Source of the DNA: Acinetobacter sp. NIPH 298
Lineage (GTDB): Bacteria > Pseudomonadota > Gammaproteobacteria > Pseudomonadales > Moraxellaceae
DNA: 64,000 nt
Assembly (NCBI RefSeq): GCF_000369505.1
Contig: NZ_KB850055.1
Coordinates: 1-64,000, forward strand
Direction: 5' to 3'
The position numbers were made by a program, and so were the translations under genes. Within the stretch, counting starts at the first letter, position 1; every line of letters begins with the position of its first letter. A model generated the notes under the pieces. The model searched no databases and was not told the origin of the DNA. It saw only the letters and a program-made list of their open reading frames with translations. Positions 53,181 through 61,165 of this stretch are shown in pieces.

Positions 53181-54496
53181 ACACAATACAACAAACGGAT
53201 GTGGTGATTATTGGGGCTGGGCCATCGGGCAGTTCAGCCGCGGTATTACTAAGACAAAAAGGCTATGCAGTGACCGTGATTGAAAAACAATATTTTCCAC
53301 GTTTTTCTATTGGTGAGTCTTTATTGCCACAATGTATGGTGTTTTTGGAAGAAGCAGGGTTGTTGGACACCATTCGGGAACATGTTGCAGAACGTGGCTT
53401 TCAGTTTAAAAATGGTGCAGCATTTTTATGTGGTCAAAAACGTAGTTACTATGATTTCACTGAAAAATTTAGTGAGGGTCCAGGTACGACTTGGCAAGTG
53501 CGCCGTGCTGACTTTGACCACTTACTGGCGCAACAAGCGCAGCAATATGGTGCAGATATTCGCTTTGGGCATGAGGTCACCGCAGTTGATGTCGATGCTG
53601 ATCAGCCGATGTTAACGGTGTTGGATGAAGCGCAGCAGCAATATCAAATTCAAGCCAAGTTTTTGCTGGACGCCAGTGGTTTTGGGCGAGTTTTGCCGAA
53701 ATTCTTAGATTTGGAAAGTCCTTCAAATTTTCCAGTACGTCGTGCCATTTTTACCCATATTGAGGATGGTATCGGTGATCGTGCTGATTTTGACCGCAAT
53801 AAGATCTTGATTACCGTCCATGAAAACGATCATCGTGCTTGGTATTGGCTGATTCCTTTTGCCGATGGGCGTGCATCGTTTGGCGTCGTAGCTGAACAAG
53901 ATTTCTTTGACCGCTACTCAGTTCCTCATGATGTCGATGGTCATGTTGCAGATGCAGCCCAAAATGAGCCTGAAGCATTATTAAGACGGATTTTGGCGGA
54001 TGATCCAAGTTTGTCTCAGGTCTTGCAACATGCCAAATTTGATACATCCGTGCGAACTTTGGTGGGGTATTCTGCTAATGTGAAGCAGCTTGCAGGGCGT
54101 AACTATGCGTTATTGGGCAATGCAGGTGAGTTTCTCGATCCTGTTTTTTCATCGGGGGTGACCATTGCGCTGAAATCATCAAGTTTGGCTGTGCCGTTGG
54201 TTGAGCGGGTATTGAACGGCGAACAAGTCGATTGGATGCAGCAATATGAACTGCCACTGCGTAAAGGAATTCAAGTCTTCCGTGCCTATGTTGAGTCATG
54301 GTATGAAGGGGGATTTCAGGATGTGGTATTTTCAACTCATCAAAATGAAAGCATTCGCCGTATGATTTCTTCGTTATTGGCAGGCTATGCGTGGGATGAT
54401 CAAAATCCAATTCATAAAAATGCAAAAAATCGTTTAAGCACTTTGGCTGAATATTGCCGAGCGGGTTTAGCACAAGAAAAAGCCTTAGAGGTCTAA
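53177..54496 (+). CDS. FAD-dependent oxidoreductase, halogenase/GGR-like (APE cluster)
   Basis: A 439-residue flavoprotein with N-terminal Rossmann motif VVIIGAGPSGSSAAVLLRQ (about 9-27), PRFSIGESLLPQCMVFLEEA, the second FAD block NYALLGNAGEFLDPVFSSGV (about 306-325) and WYWLIPFADGRASFGVV. Tryptophan-halogenase-like overall but a full WxWxIP-plus-Lys halogenase signature is incomplete (WYWLIP only). Members are a constant of aryl-polyene clusters, with an unknown redox step on the chain or head group. It overlaps the exporter gene by four bases. Confidence 0.85.
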   Translation: MNTIQQTDVVIIGAGPSGSSAAVLLRQKGYAVTVIEKQYFPRFSIGESLLPQCMVFLEEAGLLDTIREHVAERGFQFKNGAAFLCGQKRSYYDFTEKFSEGPGTTWQVRRADFDHLLAQQAQQYGADIRFGHEVTAVDVDADQPMLTVLDEAQQQYQIQAKFLLDASGFGRVLPKFLDLESPSNFPVRRAIFTHIEDGIGDRADFDRNKILITVHENDHRAWYWLIPFADGRASFGVVAEQDFFDRYSVPHDVDGHVADAAQNEPEALLRRILADDPSLSQVLQHAKFDTSVRTLVGYSANVKQLAGRNYALLGNAGEFLDPVFSSGVTIALKSSSLAVPLVERVLNGEQVDWMQQYELPLRKGIQVFRAYVESWYEGGFQDVVFSTHQNESIRRMISSLLAGYAWDDQNPIHKNAKNRLSTLAEYCRAGLAQEKALEV

Positions 54497-54497
54497 T

Positions 54498-55067
54498 ATG
54501 CAGCAAATCGGTATGCAGCGAATTTGGCTCAGTCTATTGTGCTGTAGTGCATTGTTAATGGGAGGCTGTCAGCTCACACCACACGCTCAAGGTCTACAAA
54601 GCAATCATTGGACAGCACAACACTATCAACGCCAAGATCAAGTTGAAGTGCAATGGAAAGATAAAAGTTTTAGTTTCTTACTCTTCCAACAACAACAAGG
54701 GCAGCAGTTAAGTTTGATTGGCTTAGGTCTGACAGGACAGCCTTTATTTGCATTACAATTTGATGGGCAACAGGTCAAAGTGCAGCAACGTATTCAACAA
54801 ATGCGGTTATTGCCTTTTGAGTTTGTGGTGCGAGATATTTTATTTGCCACGTATCCCAGTTTTTCCCAATTGGGTCAACAGGCGGTCAGTATTGAACATT
54901 CGGTGAATCATCAGCGTGTGTTCATTGGTGAGAAATCCGTATTACAGATTCAAAAACAAGAAAATCTGATTGAACTGGATAATCTACAAGTGCCTTATCG
55001 TATGACCTTGAGTCCAATTGAAAATACCTTAAATGCAGATCAATCTGAACCAGTGGAGCGACCATGA
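54498..55067 (+). CDS. DUF3261 lipoprotein (APE cluster)
   Basis: A 189-residue lipoprotein with signal ending LLMGGC (Cys about 25). The mature part shows the DUF3261 pattern: VEVQWKDKSFSFLLFQQQQ, LSLIGLGLTGQPLFALQF and LPFEFVVRDILFATYP. It is found in aryl-polyene clusters and presumably works in the envelope with the LolA-like protein and exporter. Overlaps the following ketosynthase by four bases. Confidence 0.85.
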   Translation: MQQIGMQRIWLSLLCCSALLMGGCQLTPHAQGLQSNHWTAQHYQRQDQVEVQWKDKSFSFLLFQQQQGQQLSLIGLGLTGQPLFALQFDGQQVKVQQRIQQMRLLPFEFVVRDILFATYPSFSQLGQQAVSIEHSVNHQRVFIGEKSVLQIQKQENLIELDNLQVPYRMTLSPIENTLNADQSEPVERP

Positions 55068-56269
55068 GTCAAGTATCATTTCAGGCTGTTGGTATCCCAT
55101 TCAGTGTGGGGCTTTCTGCTTTAGGGCACGATATTGAACACATCCGTAACAATTTGGTTGCACCAAATAATACCTTGAGCTTGGAAGATGGATTCTTGGT
55201 TGATCGCGCTGTATGGGTTGGACGTTATTTATATCCACTGATTGAACGTGTACCTGAGTCTTTACAGAAATTTGATTCCAGAAATTTACGGTTTGCCCTG
55301 ACGGCTTTGGCAGAAATCGAAACGGATGTTCGAGATTATGTGGCACAAATAGACCCAAAACGGTTAAGTATTGTGGTTGGGACATCAACGTCTGGCATAT
55401 CTGACAGCGAAGTACGATTGAAACAGTATTTCGCAGGCGACCAGTCGGTTGACATACCACATCAGCCACAGGAAATGGGTTGTATTGCCCAAGCCTTACA
55501 GCAGTATTTAGGTTGGCAAGGCGCAGCTTACACCATTTCAACCGCATGTTCATCCAGTGCCAAAGCCTTTGCCGCAGGGCAGCGTTTGATTCAGGCAGGC
55601 ATCGCTGATGCTGTTTTGGTGGGTGGCGTAGATACTTTGTGTCAACTGACTTTAAATGGTTTTAATAGCCTTGAAAGTTTATCGGCTGATCTTTGCCAAC
55701 CTTGTGGTTCAAAGCGTGACGGTATCAATATCGGTGAGGCTGCTGCATTCTTTTTACTGACCAAAGATACTGCACCGATCATGTTATATGGTGCAGGAGA
55801 GTCGATGGATGCGTGGCATATTTCTGCACCACATCCTGAAGGTGTCGGCGCGGCGACAGCCATGCAACGGGCTTTAGACGTTGCTGCAATCACAGCGCAG
55901 CAGGTGGGTTATGTCAATTTACATGGCACAGCCACGCCGCAAAATGATGCGATGGAAATCAAAGCCATCCGCCATGTATTTCAAAACCATGCGGTTGCAT
56001 TAAGTAGTAGCAAGCACAAAACGGGACATTGTTTGGGGGCGGCAGGCGCGATTGAGGCTTTTATTTGTGTTCAGCTATTAAAAGATCAAAGTTGGTTGCC
56101 TGTTCATCAACAGACAGAAATTGCTTCTGACTTAGCTGATCAGAACTATGTACGAGAGGCTCAACTGACGCAAAGCATTGAATATGTCATGAGCAATTCA
56201 TTTGCCTTTGGTGGCAGTAATATCAGTTTGTTATTTGGTGTGGCACAACATGAGGAAGGCGTTGAATGA
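55064..56269 (+). CDS. Beta-ketoacyl-ACP synthase (APE cluster)
   Basis: A 401-residue ketosynthase of the FabB/FabF type. Catalytic triad: Cys in ISTACSSSAKAFAAGQ, His in YVNLHGTATPQNDAMEIKAI and His in SSSKHKTGHCLGAAGAIEAF, then SNSFAFGGSNIS. Full length, so catalytically competent. It is one of two complete ketosynthases in the operon, along with the half-sized protein at 42224, and probably carries out one of the chain-extension roles. Ends overlapping the next start (ATGA). Confidence 0.92.
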   Translation: MSQVSFQAVGIPFSVGLSALGHDIEHIRNNLVAPNNTLSLEDGFLVDRAVWVGRYLYPLIERVPESLQKFDSRNLRFALTALAEIETDVRDYVAQIDPKRLSIVVGTSTSGISDSEVRLKQYFAGDQSVDIPHQPQEMGCIAQALQQYLGWQGAAYTISTACSSSAKAFAAGQRLIQAGIADAVLVGGVDTLCQLTLNGFNSLESLSADLCQPCGSKRDGINIGEAAAFFLLTKDTAPIMLYGAGESMDAWHISAPHPEGVGAATAMQRALDVAAITAQQVGYVNLHGTATPQNDAMEIKAIRHVFQNHAVALSSSKHKTGHCLGAAGAIEAFICVQLLKDQSWLPVHQQTEIASDLADQNYVREAQLTQSIEYVMSNSFAFGGSNISLLFGVAQHEEGVE

Positions 56270-56700
56270 AACTTGATGCGATTCACTATATTCCGCATGA
56301 ACAACCGATGGTATTTATTGATCATCTGATTGAGGCAAATGAAGGCTATGCCATTGCTGAACTGACCATTACACCTGAACTGATGTTTTGTGAAGCACAG
56401 GGTTTACCGACTTGGACGAGCATTGAAATTATGGCACAAACGGTGAGTGCGTATTCAGGCTGGATGGGGCAACAATTACAACAGTCTCCCAAAGTTGGTT
56501 TTTTATTGGGGACTCGAAAATTACAGTTACCCATTCCGTATTTTGAACTGGGTCAAACGCTTAAAATTCGGGTGGAGCAGCAATATCTACATGAGGGATT
56601 GGGGCAGTTTTCCTGCGAAATTTACTACGCTGAACATGTGATTAGTGCCATGTTAAGTGTGTATGAGCCGACGGATTCAACGATGATACTAAAAGTGTAA
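56266..56700 (+). CDS. Hotdog 3-hydroxyacyl-ACP dehydratase (APE cluster)
   Basis: A 144-residue hotdog protein of the ApeP type: HYIPHEQPMVFIDHLIEA (His candidate), GLPTWTSIEIMAQTVSAYSGW (helix with Glu), GFLLGTRKLQLPIPYF. It would dehydrate 3-hydroxyacyl-ACP during polyene extension, alone or as a partner of the dehydratase domain fused to the synthetase at 44729. The operon is interrupted by 276 bases after it. Confidence 0.87.
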   Translation: MKLDAIHYIPHEQPMVFIDHLIEANEGYAIAELTITPELMFCEAQGLPTWTSIEIMAQTVSAYSGWMGQQLQQSPKVGFLLGTRKLQLPIPYFELGQTLKIRVEQQYLHEGLGQFSCEIYYAEHVISAMLSVYEPTDSTMILKV

Positions 56701-56976
56701 TTGAGGTTTGTGTGGTACTTTTTGGCGGAGTCGTACCGAGTACTCATCCTATTATGGGATTAATCTTCGGTTCGACCTACTTTTGTTTCGGCAAAAGTAG
56801 GCAAAACCATTGTCATTCACAAAACCTATTCACTTCTTGCATCTATTAAGTAATCTCGCAGAAACATAACCTTATTGATACCACGCAGGTTGTGAATGAC
56901 GTTTCCGAGTATCCATCTCTTGTGGTGTTCAGATAACAGATTTATCGAGATTTTTATTTTATATTTAGGAAATAAC
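56701..56976. repeat. Repeat-rich insertion splitting the APE operon
   Basis: A 276-base gap in an otherwise overlapping operon. It holds a hairpin CCTACTTTTG-TTTCGG-CAAAAGTAGG (about 56776-56801) and an 89-base segment bounded by perfect 11-bp inverted repeats GTCATTCACAA (56812-56822) and TTGTGAATGAC (56890-56900). No transposase is present. It resembles a short non-autonomous element plus an intergenic repeat. Confidence 0.6.
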
Positions 56977-57702
56977 ATGCAAAGAAGAATATTAGTCACA
57001 GGCTCAAGTCGAGGGATTGGTAAAGCGATTGCTTTACAACTGGCACAAGCAGGCTTTGATGTCACCATCCACGCACGTTCACGCGAGACAGAGGCCGCTC
57101 AAGTGGTTGAGCAGATTCAGAGCTTAGGGCAAAAAAGCCATTATTTACTTTTTGATGTCAATGCACGCGAAACGGTCAAAAGTTTACTTGAACAAGATGT
57201 TGAACAACATGGCGCATTTTATGGTGTGGTGCTGAATGCTGGACTCACCCATGATGGTGCATTTCCTGCCTTAACTGATCAGGATTGGGATGAGGTTATT
57301 TTCACCTCACTGGATGGTTTTTACAATGTACTCAAACCCTTGATCATGCCGATGATTCATTTACGTCAAGGCGGACGTATCGTTACACTTTCTTCAGTTT
57401 CGGGCATGATGGGAAATCGTGGACAAGTGAATTATAGTGCTGCCAAAGCAGGTTTAATTGGGGCAACCAAAGCACTGGCTTTAGAATTGGCAAAACGAAA
57501 GATCACCGTCAACAGTGTTGCACCAGGTCTCATTGAAACAGAAATGGTCACAGAAGAAGTCAAAGATCATGCTTTAAAAATGATTCCGATGCAACGTATG
57601 GGGCAGGTGGATGAAGTGGCGAGTGTGGTGAAATTCTTATGTTCAGATGAGGCATCTTATATTACCCGTCAGGTGATTTCGGTGAATGGGGGCTTAATCT
57701 AA
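56977..57702 (+). CDS. 3-oxoacyl-ACP reductase, FabG-like (APE cluster)
   Basis: A 241-residue SDR from ATG 56977 (RBS TTTAGGA); the frame runs upstream into the repeat region to 56896 but that part is not protein-like. Cofactor motif VTGSSRGIGKAIA, NAG at about 88, catalytic Ser in LSSVSGMMG and Y-x3-K in NYSAAKAG. It reduces 3-oxoacyl-ACP in polyene synthesis. Adjoins the next ketosynthase start by one base. Confidence 0.93.
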   Translation: MQRRILVTGSSRGIGKAIALQLAQAGFDVTIHARSRETEAAQVVEQIQSLGQKSHYLLFDVNARETVKSLLEQDVEQHGAFYGVVLNAGLTHDGAFPALTDQDWDEVIFTSLDGFYNVLKPLIMPMIHLRQGGRIVTLSSVSGMMGNRGQVNYSAAKAGLIGATKALALELAKRKITVNSVAPGLIETEMVTEEVKDHALKMIPMQRMGQVDEVASVVKFLCSDEASYITRQVISVNGGLI

Positions 57703-58925
57703 TGAAACGTGTTGTTGTAACGGGGATGGCTGGAATTACATCACTAGGTGAAACGGCAGATGAAATCTTTGCTCAATTCCATGCGGGCAAAAGTGGTATT
57801 TGTTATATGCCTGAATGGGAACAATATCCAGACCTAAGAACCAAACTGGCAGGACCCGTGAAGACATTTCATATGGCCAAGCACTTTAATCGTAAAGTGA
57901 CGCGGGGTATGGGGCGCGTTGCACTCATGTCGGTGATTAGTGCTGAAAATGCATTGCAAGATGCGGGGCTGATCGATCACGAGATCCTGAAGAGTGGTGA
58001 TGCGGGCGTGGCCTTCGGTTCTTCAGCGGGTAGTGTCGATGCGGTTCGTGAGTTTGGCAATATGCTGATCGATCAGGATATGAGTAAGATTAATGCGACG
58101 ACTTATATTCGTATGATGTCACATACCAGTGCGGTCAATATGACCGTTTATTTTGGATTGAAAGGTTTAACCTTGCCCACTTCAAGTGCATGTACCTCAG
58201 GTTCAATGGCAATTGGACAGGCGTATGAAGCGATCAAATATAGCAAACAAACCGTCATGATTGCAGGCGGTGCAGAAGAACTGAGTGCAGCAGGCGCAGC
58301 GGTTTTTGATGTATTACTGGCGACTAGTGGCATGAATGATCAACCCGAAAAATCACCACGTCCTTTTGATGCCAATCGTGATGGTTTAGTGATTGGTGAG
58401 GGGGCAGGCTGTTTAATTCTGGAAGAATATGAACATGCCAAACAGCGTGGCGCAACCATTTATGCTGAAATTGTTGGCTATGCCAGTAATACCGATGGGC
58501 AGCATGTGACCAAGCCTGATAGTGAAAGGATGGGGCAATGTATGCAGATGGCGCTCAAAGATGCCCAGCTTGATGCCAGTCAAATCGACTATGTCAATGC
58601 GCATGGTACGTCTACCGATCAAGGTGATATTGCCGAAAGTCAGGCCTCAGCACGCGTTTTGGGTCGCAAGCCGATTAGTTCGTTAAAGAGTTATTTTGGG
58701 CATACTTTAGGTGCTTGTGGTGCGATTGAAGCATGGCTAGGTATCGAAATGATGAAGCGTGGAGAACTTATTCCAACCTTAAATTTGGATATGGTTGACC
58801 CACTCTGTGGTGATTTAGATTATATTACTCAGCAAGTGAGAGCGAGTGATATCAGTATCATGATGAGCAATAACTTTGCCTTTGGTGGCATTAATACCTC
58901 ACTGATTTTTAAACGTATAACATAA
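57702..58925 (+). CDS. Beta-ketoacyl-ACP synthase, FabF-like (APE cluster)
   Basis: A 407-residue ketosynthase. Catalytic Cys in PTSSACTSGSMAIGQ, His in NAHGTSTDQGDIAES and His in KSYFGHTLGACGAIEAW; C-terminal SNNFAFGGINTSL. N-terminal VVVTGMAGITSLGE is typical of FabF. Its partner for iterative extension may be the truncated synthase-like protein at 42224 (inference). Confidence 0.93.
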   Translation: MKRVVVTGMAGITSLGETADEIFAQFHAGKSGICYMPEWEQYPDLRTKLAGPVKTFHMAKHFNRKVTRGMGRVALMSVISAENALQDAGLIDHEILKSGDAGVAFGSSAGSVDAVREFGNMLIDQDMSKINATTYIRMMSHTSAVNMTVYFGLKGLTLPTSSACTSGSMAIGQAYEAIKYSKQTVMIAGGAEELSAAGAAVFDVLLATSGMNDQPEKSPRPFDANRDGLVIGEGAGCLILEEYEHAKQRGATIYAEIVGYASNTDGQHVTKPDSERMGQCMQMALKDAQLDASQIDYVNAHGTSTDQGDIAESQASARVLGRKPISSLKSYFGHTLGACGAIEAWLGIEMMKRGELIPTLNLDMVDPLCGDLDYITQQVRASDISIMMSNNFAFGGINTSLIFKRIT

Positions 58926-58942
58926 CAAGGGGCATCAAAATA

Positions 58943-59377
58943 ATGTCAATCAAACAATTATTCTTAGCAACTGTTTTAACAACCGCTTTTACTGCATCCG
59001 TTCAGGCTGCAGATACCGTGCATCAATTTGATTTTAAAGCGGCAGTTGATCGTGCAGTGGCTGATGGTACTTTAGATGGTTCGGTAAAGTTCTATCTTAA
59101 AGGCAACAAATCAGGGGGTAAGGTATTAGAGCAAGATATCGTGACCAATCAAAAGACCAATGGTTTTGGCAAGTCTGCTGAGAAATCATGTGATTGGGTG
59201 CTTCGTTCTGCACTGTTACAATTGGATAAAGCAGCAAAAGCACGTGGTGCAAATGCCGTGACCAACATCGTCAGTTATTTTAAAAAGAATGAAGTTCAAA
59301 GTTCGACAACGTACGAATGCCATAAAGGTATGGCAGTTGCAGGTGTTGCTTTGAAAGGTGATATTGTTAAGTTCTAA
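58943..59377 (+). CDS. Small exported YbjQ-like protein (APE cluster)
   Basis: A 144-residue periplasmic protein with signal peptide (LFLATVLTTAFTASVQA|AD). The mature part has a repeated ARGANAVTNIVSYFKKNE-type segment (about 97-115) reminiscent of the heavy-metal-binding YbjQ/UPF0145 fold often labelled excinuclease subunit-like. Two Cys residues may form a disulfide. Such a gene often follows the FabF-like gene in Acinetobacter APE clusters; the role is unknown. Confidence 0.7.
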   Translation: MSIKQLFLATVLTTAFTASVQAADTVHQFDFKAAVDRAVADGTLDGSVKFYLKGNKSGGKVLEQDIVTNQKTNGFGKSAEKSCDWVLRSALLQLDKAAKARGANAVTNIVSYFKKNEVQSSTTYECHKGMAVAGVALKGDIVKF

Positions 59378-59426
59378 AAAATCCCAACGGCCCTCCTTTC
59401 ACTGAGGGGTTTTATGAGTAAAGCCA

Positions 59427-60080
59427 ATGACGACTACACGTAAAATCGAAATACATGTTCAGGCATTGGCTCAGCTTCTAAAACTGGATAAAGCTGATTT
59501 TGCTGACTTAAGATCATTTAACTATTATAAAAAAGATCAGATTCAAGCTTATCGCAACCGACTGCTCGCAAAAAAGTTAGCCTGCGAAATTGAAGATTTA
59601 AACATTTCCAAACATGAACAGGGCAAACCTTTTTTAAACTCACATCCGCTGCATTTTAACCATTCGCATAGTCAACAATACTATGCTTTGGCCATGAGCG
59701 AACGAGTAAATGATATTGGGGTCGATGTCGAAGAGTTGGATCGAAAAGTACGTTTTGATGCTTTGGCGCAACATGCTTTTCATCCTGAAGAATATCAAAT
59801 ATGGCAGCAATCTGAACAAGATCAGGAGTATTGGTTTAAAGTTTGGACGACCAAAGAAGCGATTTTAAAAGCTTCTGGCCTAGGTATTCGATTAGATTTA
59901 AATAGCTTAAATACGCAAGTTCATTCATCAAATCATGGTGGAATGTGTACGCATCCATTGATCGGCACTTTTGCCTATCAGAATTTCATCTTAAATCGTG
60001 TTGTGGTGACAGTTGCATGGCGAGCAGAGCAGTCTTGTCGAGGTTTTCAGTTTCCACAGATCCAAATGATTCAGCATTAA
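59427..60080 (+). CDS. 4'-phosphopantetheinyl transferase, Sfp type (APE cluster)
   Basis: A 217-residue Sfp-like transferase: HFNHSHSQQYYALAMS, Mg-binding DIGVDVEELDRK (about 93-104) and KVWTTKEAILKASGLGI (about 139-155) with the W-x3-KEA signature. It loads the phosphopantetheine arm on the two ACPs of the operon. Start ATG 59427 follows a weak hairpin (CCCTCC...GAGGGG). Last gene of the cluster. Confidence 0.93.
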   Translation: MTTTRKIEIHVQALAQLLKLDKADFADLRSFNYYKKDQIQAYRNRLLAKKLACEIEDLNISKHEQGKPFLNSHPLHFNHSHSQQYYALAMSERVNDIGVDVEELDRKVRFDALAQHAFHPEEYQIWQQSEQDQEYWFKVWTTKEAILKASGLGIRLDLNSLNTQVHSSNHGGMCTHPLIGTFAYQNFILNRVVVTVAWRAEQSCRGFQFPQIQMIQH

Positions 60081-60132
60081 TTTTTACTGCTTTTAGTTGG
60101 CTTTTTCATAGATGTTCAAATCGTATACTCAA

Positions 60133-60167
60133 AAAAATGCCAGTGATTACACTGGCATTTTTTTGAA
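60133..60167. terminator. Bidirectional terminator between the APE cluster and secF
   Basis: AAAAAATGCCAGTG-ATTA-CACTGGCATTTTTT, a 10-14 bp perfect stem with A and T tracts on both sides, serving convergent transcripts. Confidence 0.93.
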
Positions 60168-60186
60168 TCAAGAAGAGTGGTGAGAT

Positions 60187-61155
60187 TTAAGGAATCTCGT
60201 CTTCTTCAAATTCAGGCTTCACTTGTACGATAAAATCTTGACGATTTAGACCACGCCATAATGCGTATGCAGTACCAATATAAATAGATGAATAAGTACC
60301 AACAAACACACCGACAATCATCGCCGCCGAGAACCAATGTAAACCATCACCACCCAAGAAGAACATAGCCACCACAACCAGCAATAACGTTGCAGAAGTG
60401 TGGAGAGTACGACGTAGGGTTTCGGTTAAGGCAATATCAATGATCTCTTGCGAACTGGTGTCACGAATCTTACGGAAGTTTTCACGAATACGATCCGATA
60501 CCACGATGTTATCGTTGAGCGAGAAACCGATAATCGCTAACAATGCTGCCAAGACGGTCAAGTCAAATGGCCATTGGAACAATGCAAATGCACCTAGAAT
60601 GATGACAATATCGTGGAATAACGACATCACAGCGCCCATCGCAAGCTTAAACTCGAAACGAATGGTGACATAGATCAACATCAGGATCAGCGCAAGTGCA
60701 ACCGCACCAGCAGAACGAACATAGAGTTCGTTACCAACCGCACCACCGACCGCATCCACTTTATGAACGTTAACAGTATTATTCGGTAGCTGAACTGCTT
60801 TGGTAATGCTATTGCTAAGGTCTTCAACTTCTAGATCATCCTGTACAGGCATACGAACGATGAGGTCCGTATTGCTGCCTAGAGTCTGAACAACTGCATC
60901 TTTAAATCCAGCTTGACTCAATGCTTGGGTAATCTGCGATGGTTGAACCGCTTGTTCATAGTTCAATTCAGCAGACACACCACCCGTAAAGTCCAAACCG
61001 AGATTTAGACCTTTGGTTGCAATAAAGAACAGACTGGCAATCGTCAGTAAGATCGAGATGATTGCTGCAGGTTTGGCAATCTTCATAAATGGGATGATTT
61101 TTAAATCATCTGGACGACCGTATTGCTTTGAGTCACGTTGAGTCAGATCTGACAT
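60187..61155 (-). CDS. secF: Protein translocase subunit SecF
   Basis: SecF, 322 residues. N-terminal helix then GLDFTGGVSAEL, periplasmic P1 domain, and the five-helix bundle with GFSLNDNIVVSDRIRENFRK (about 205-224) and TLRRTLHTSATLLLVVVAMF. Works with SecD and YajC to drive proton-coupled protein export. The N-terminus has a short cytoplasmic extension. Ten bases after secD. Confidence 0.97.
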   Translation of the reverse strand: MSDLTQRDSKQYGRPDDLKIIPFMKIAKPAAIISILLTIASLFFIATKGLNLGLDFTGGVSAELNYEQAVQPSQITQALSQAGFKDAVVQTLGSNTDLIVRMPVQDDLEVEDLSNSITKAVQLPNNTVNVHKVDAVGGAVGNELYVRSAGAVALALILMLIYVTIRFEFKLAMGAVMSLFHDIVIILGAFALFQWPFDLTVLAALLAIIGFSLNDNIVVSDRIRENFRKIRDTSSQEIIDIALTETLRRTLHTSATLLLVVVAMFFLGGDGLHWFSAAMIVGVFVGTYSSIYIGTAYALWRGLNRQDFIVQVKPEFEEDEIP

Positions 61156-61165
61156 ATCAATCTCC

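Noticed and set aside
56826..57068. Minus-strand frame of 80 codons across the gap before the fabG-like gene
   Set aside because: Half of it is antisense to the fabG-like coding region and the rest is repeat sequence; no RBS or family match.
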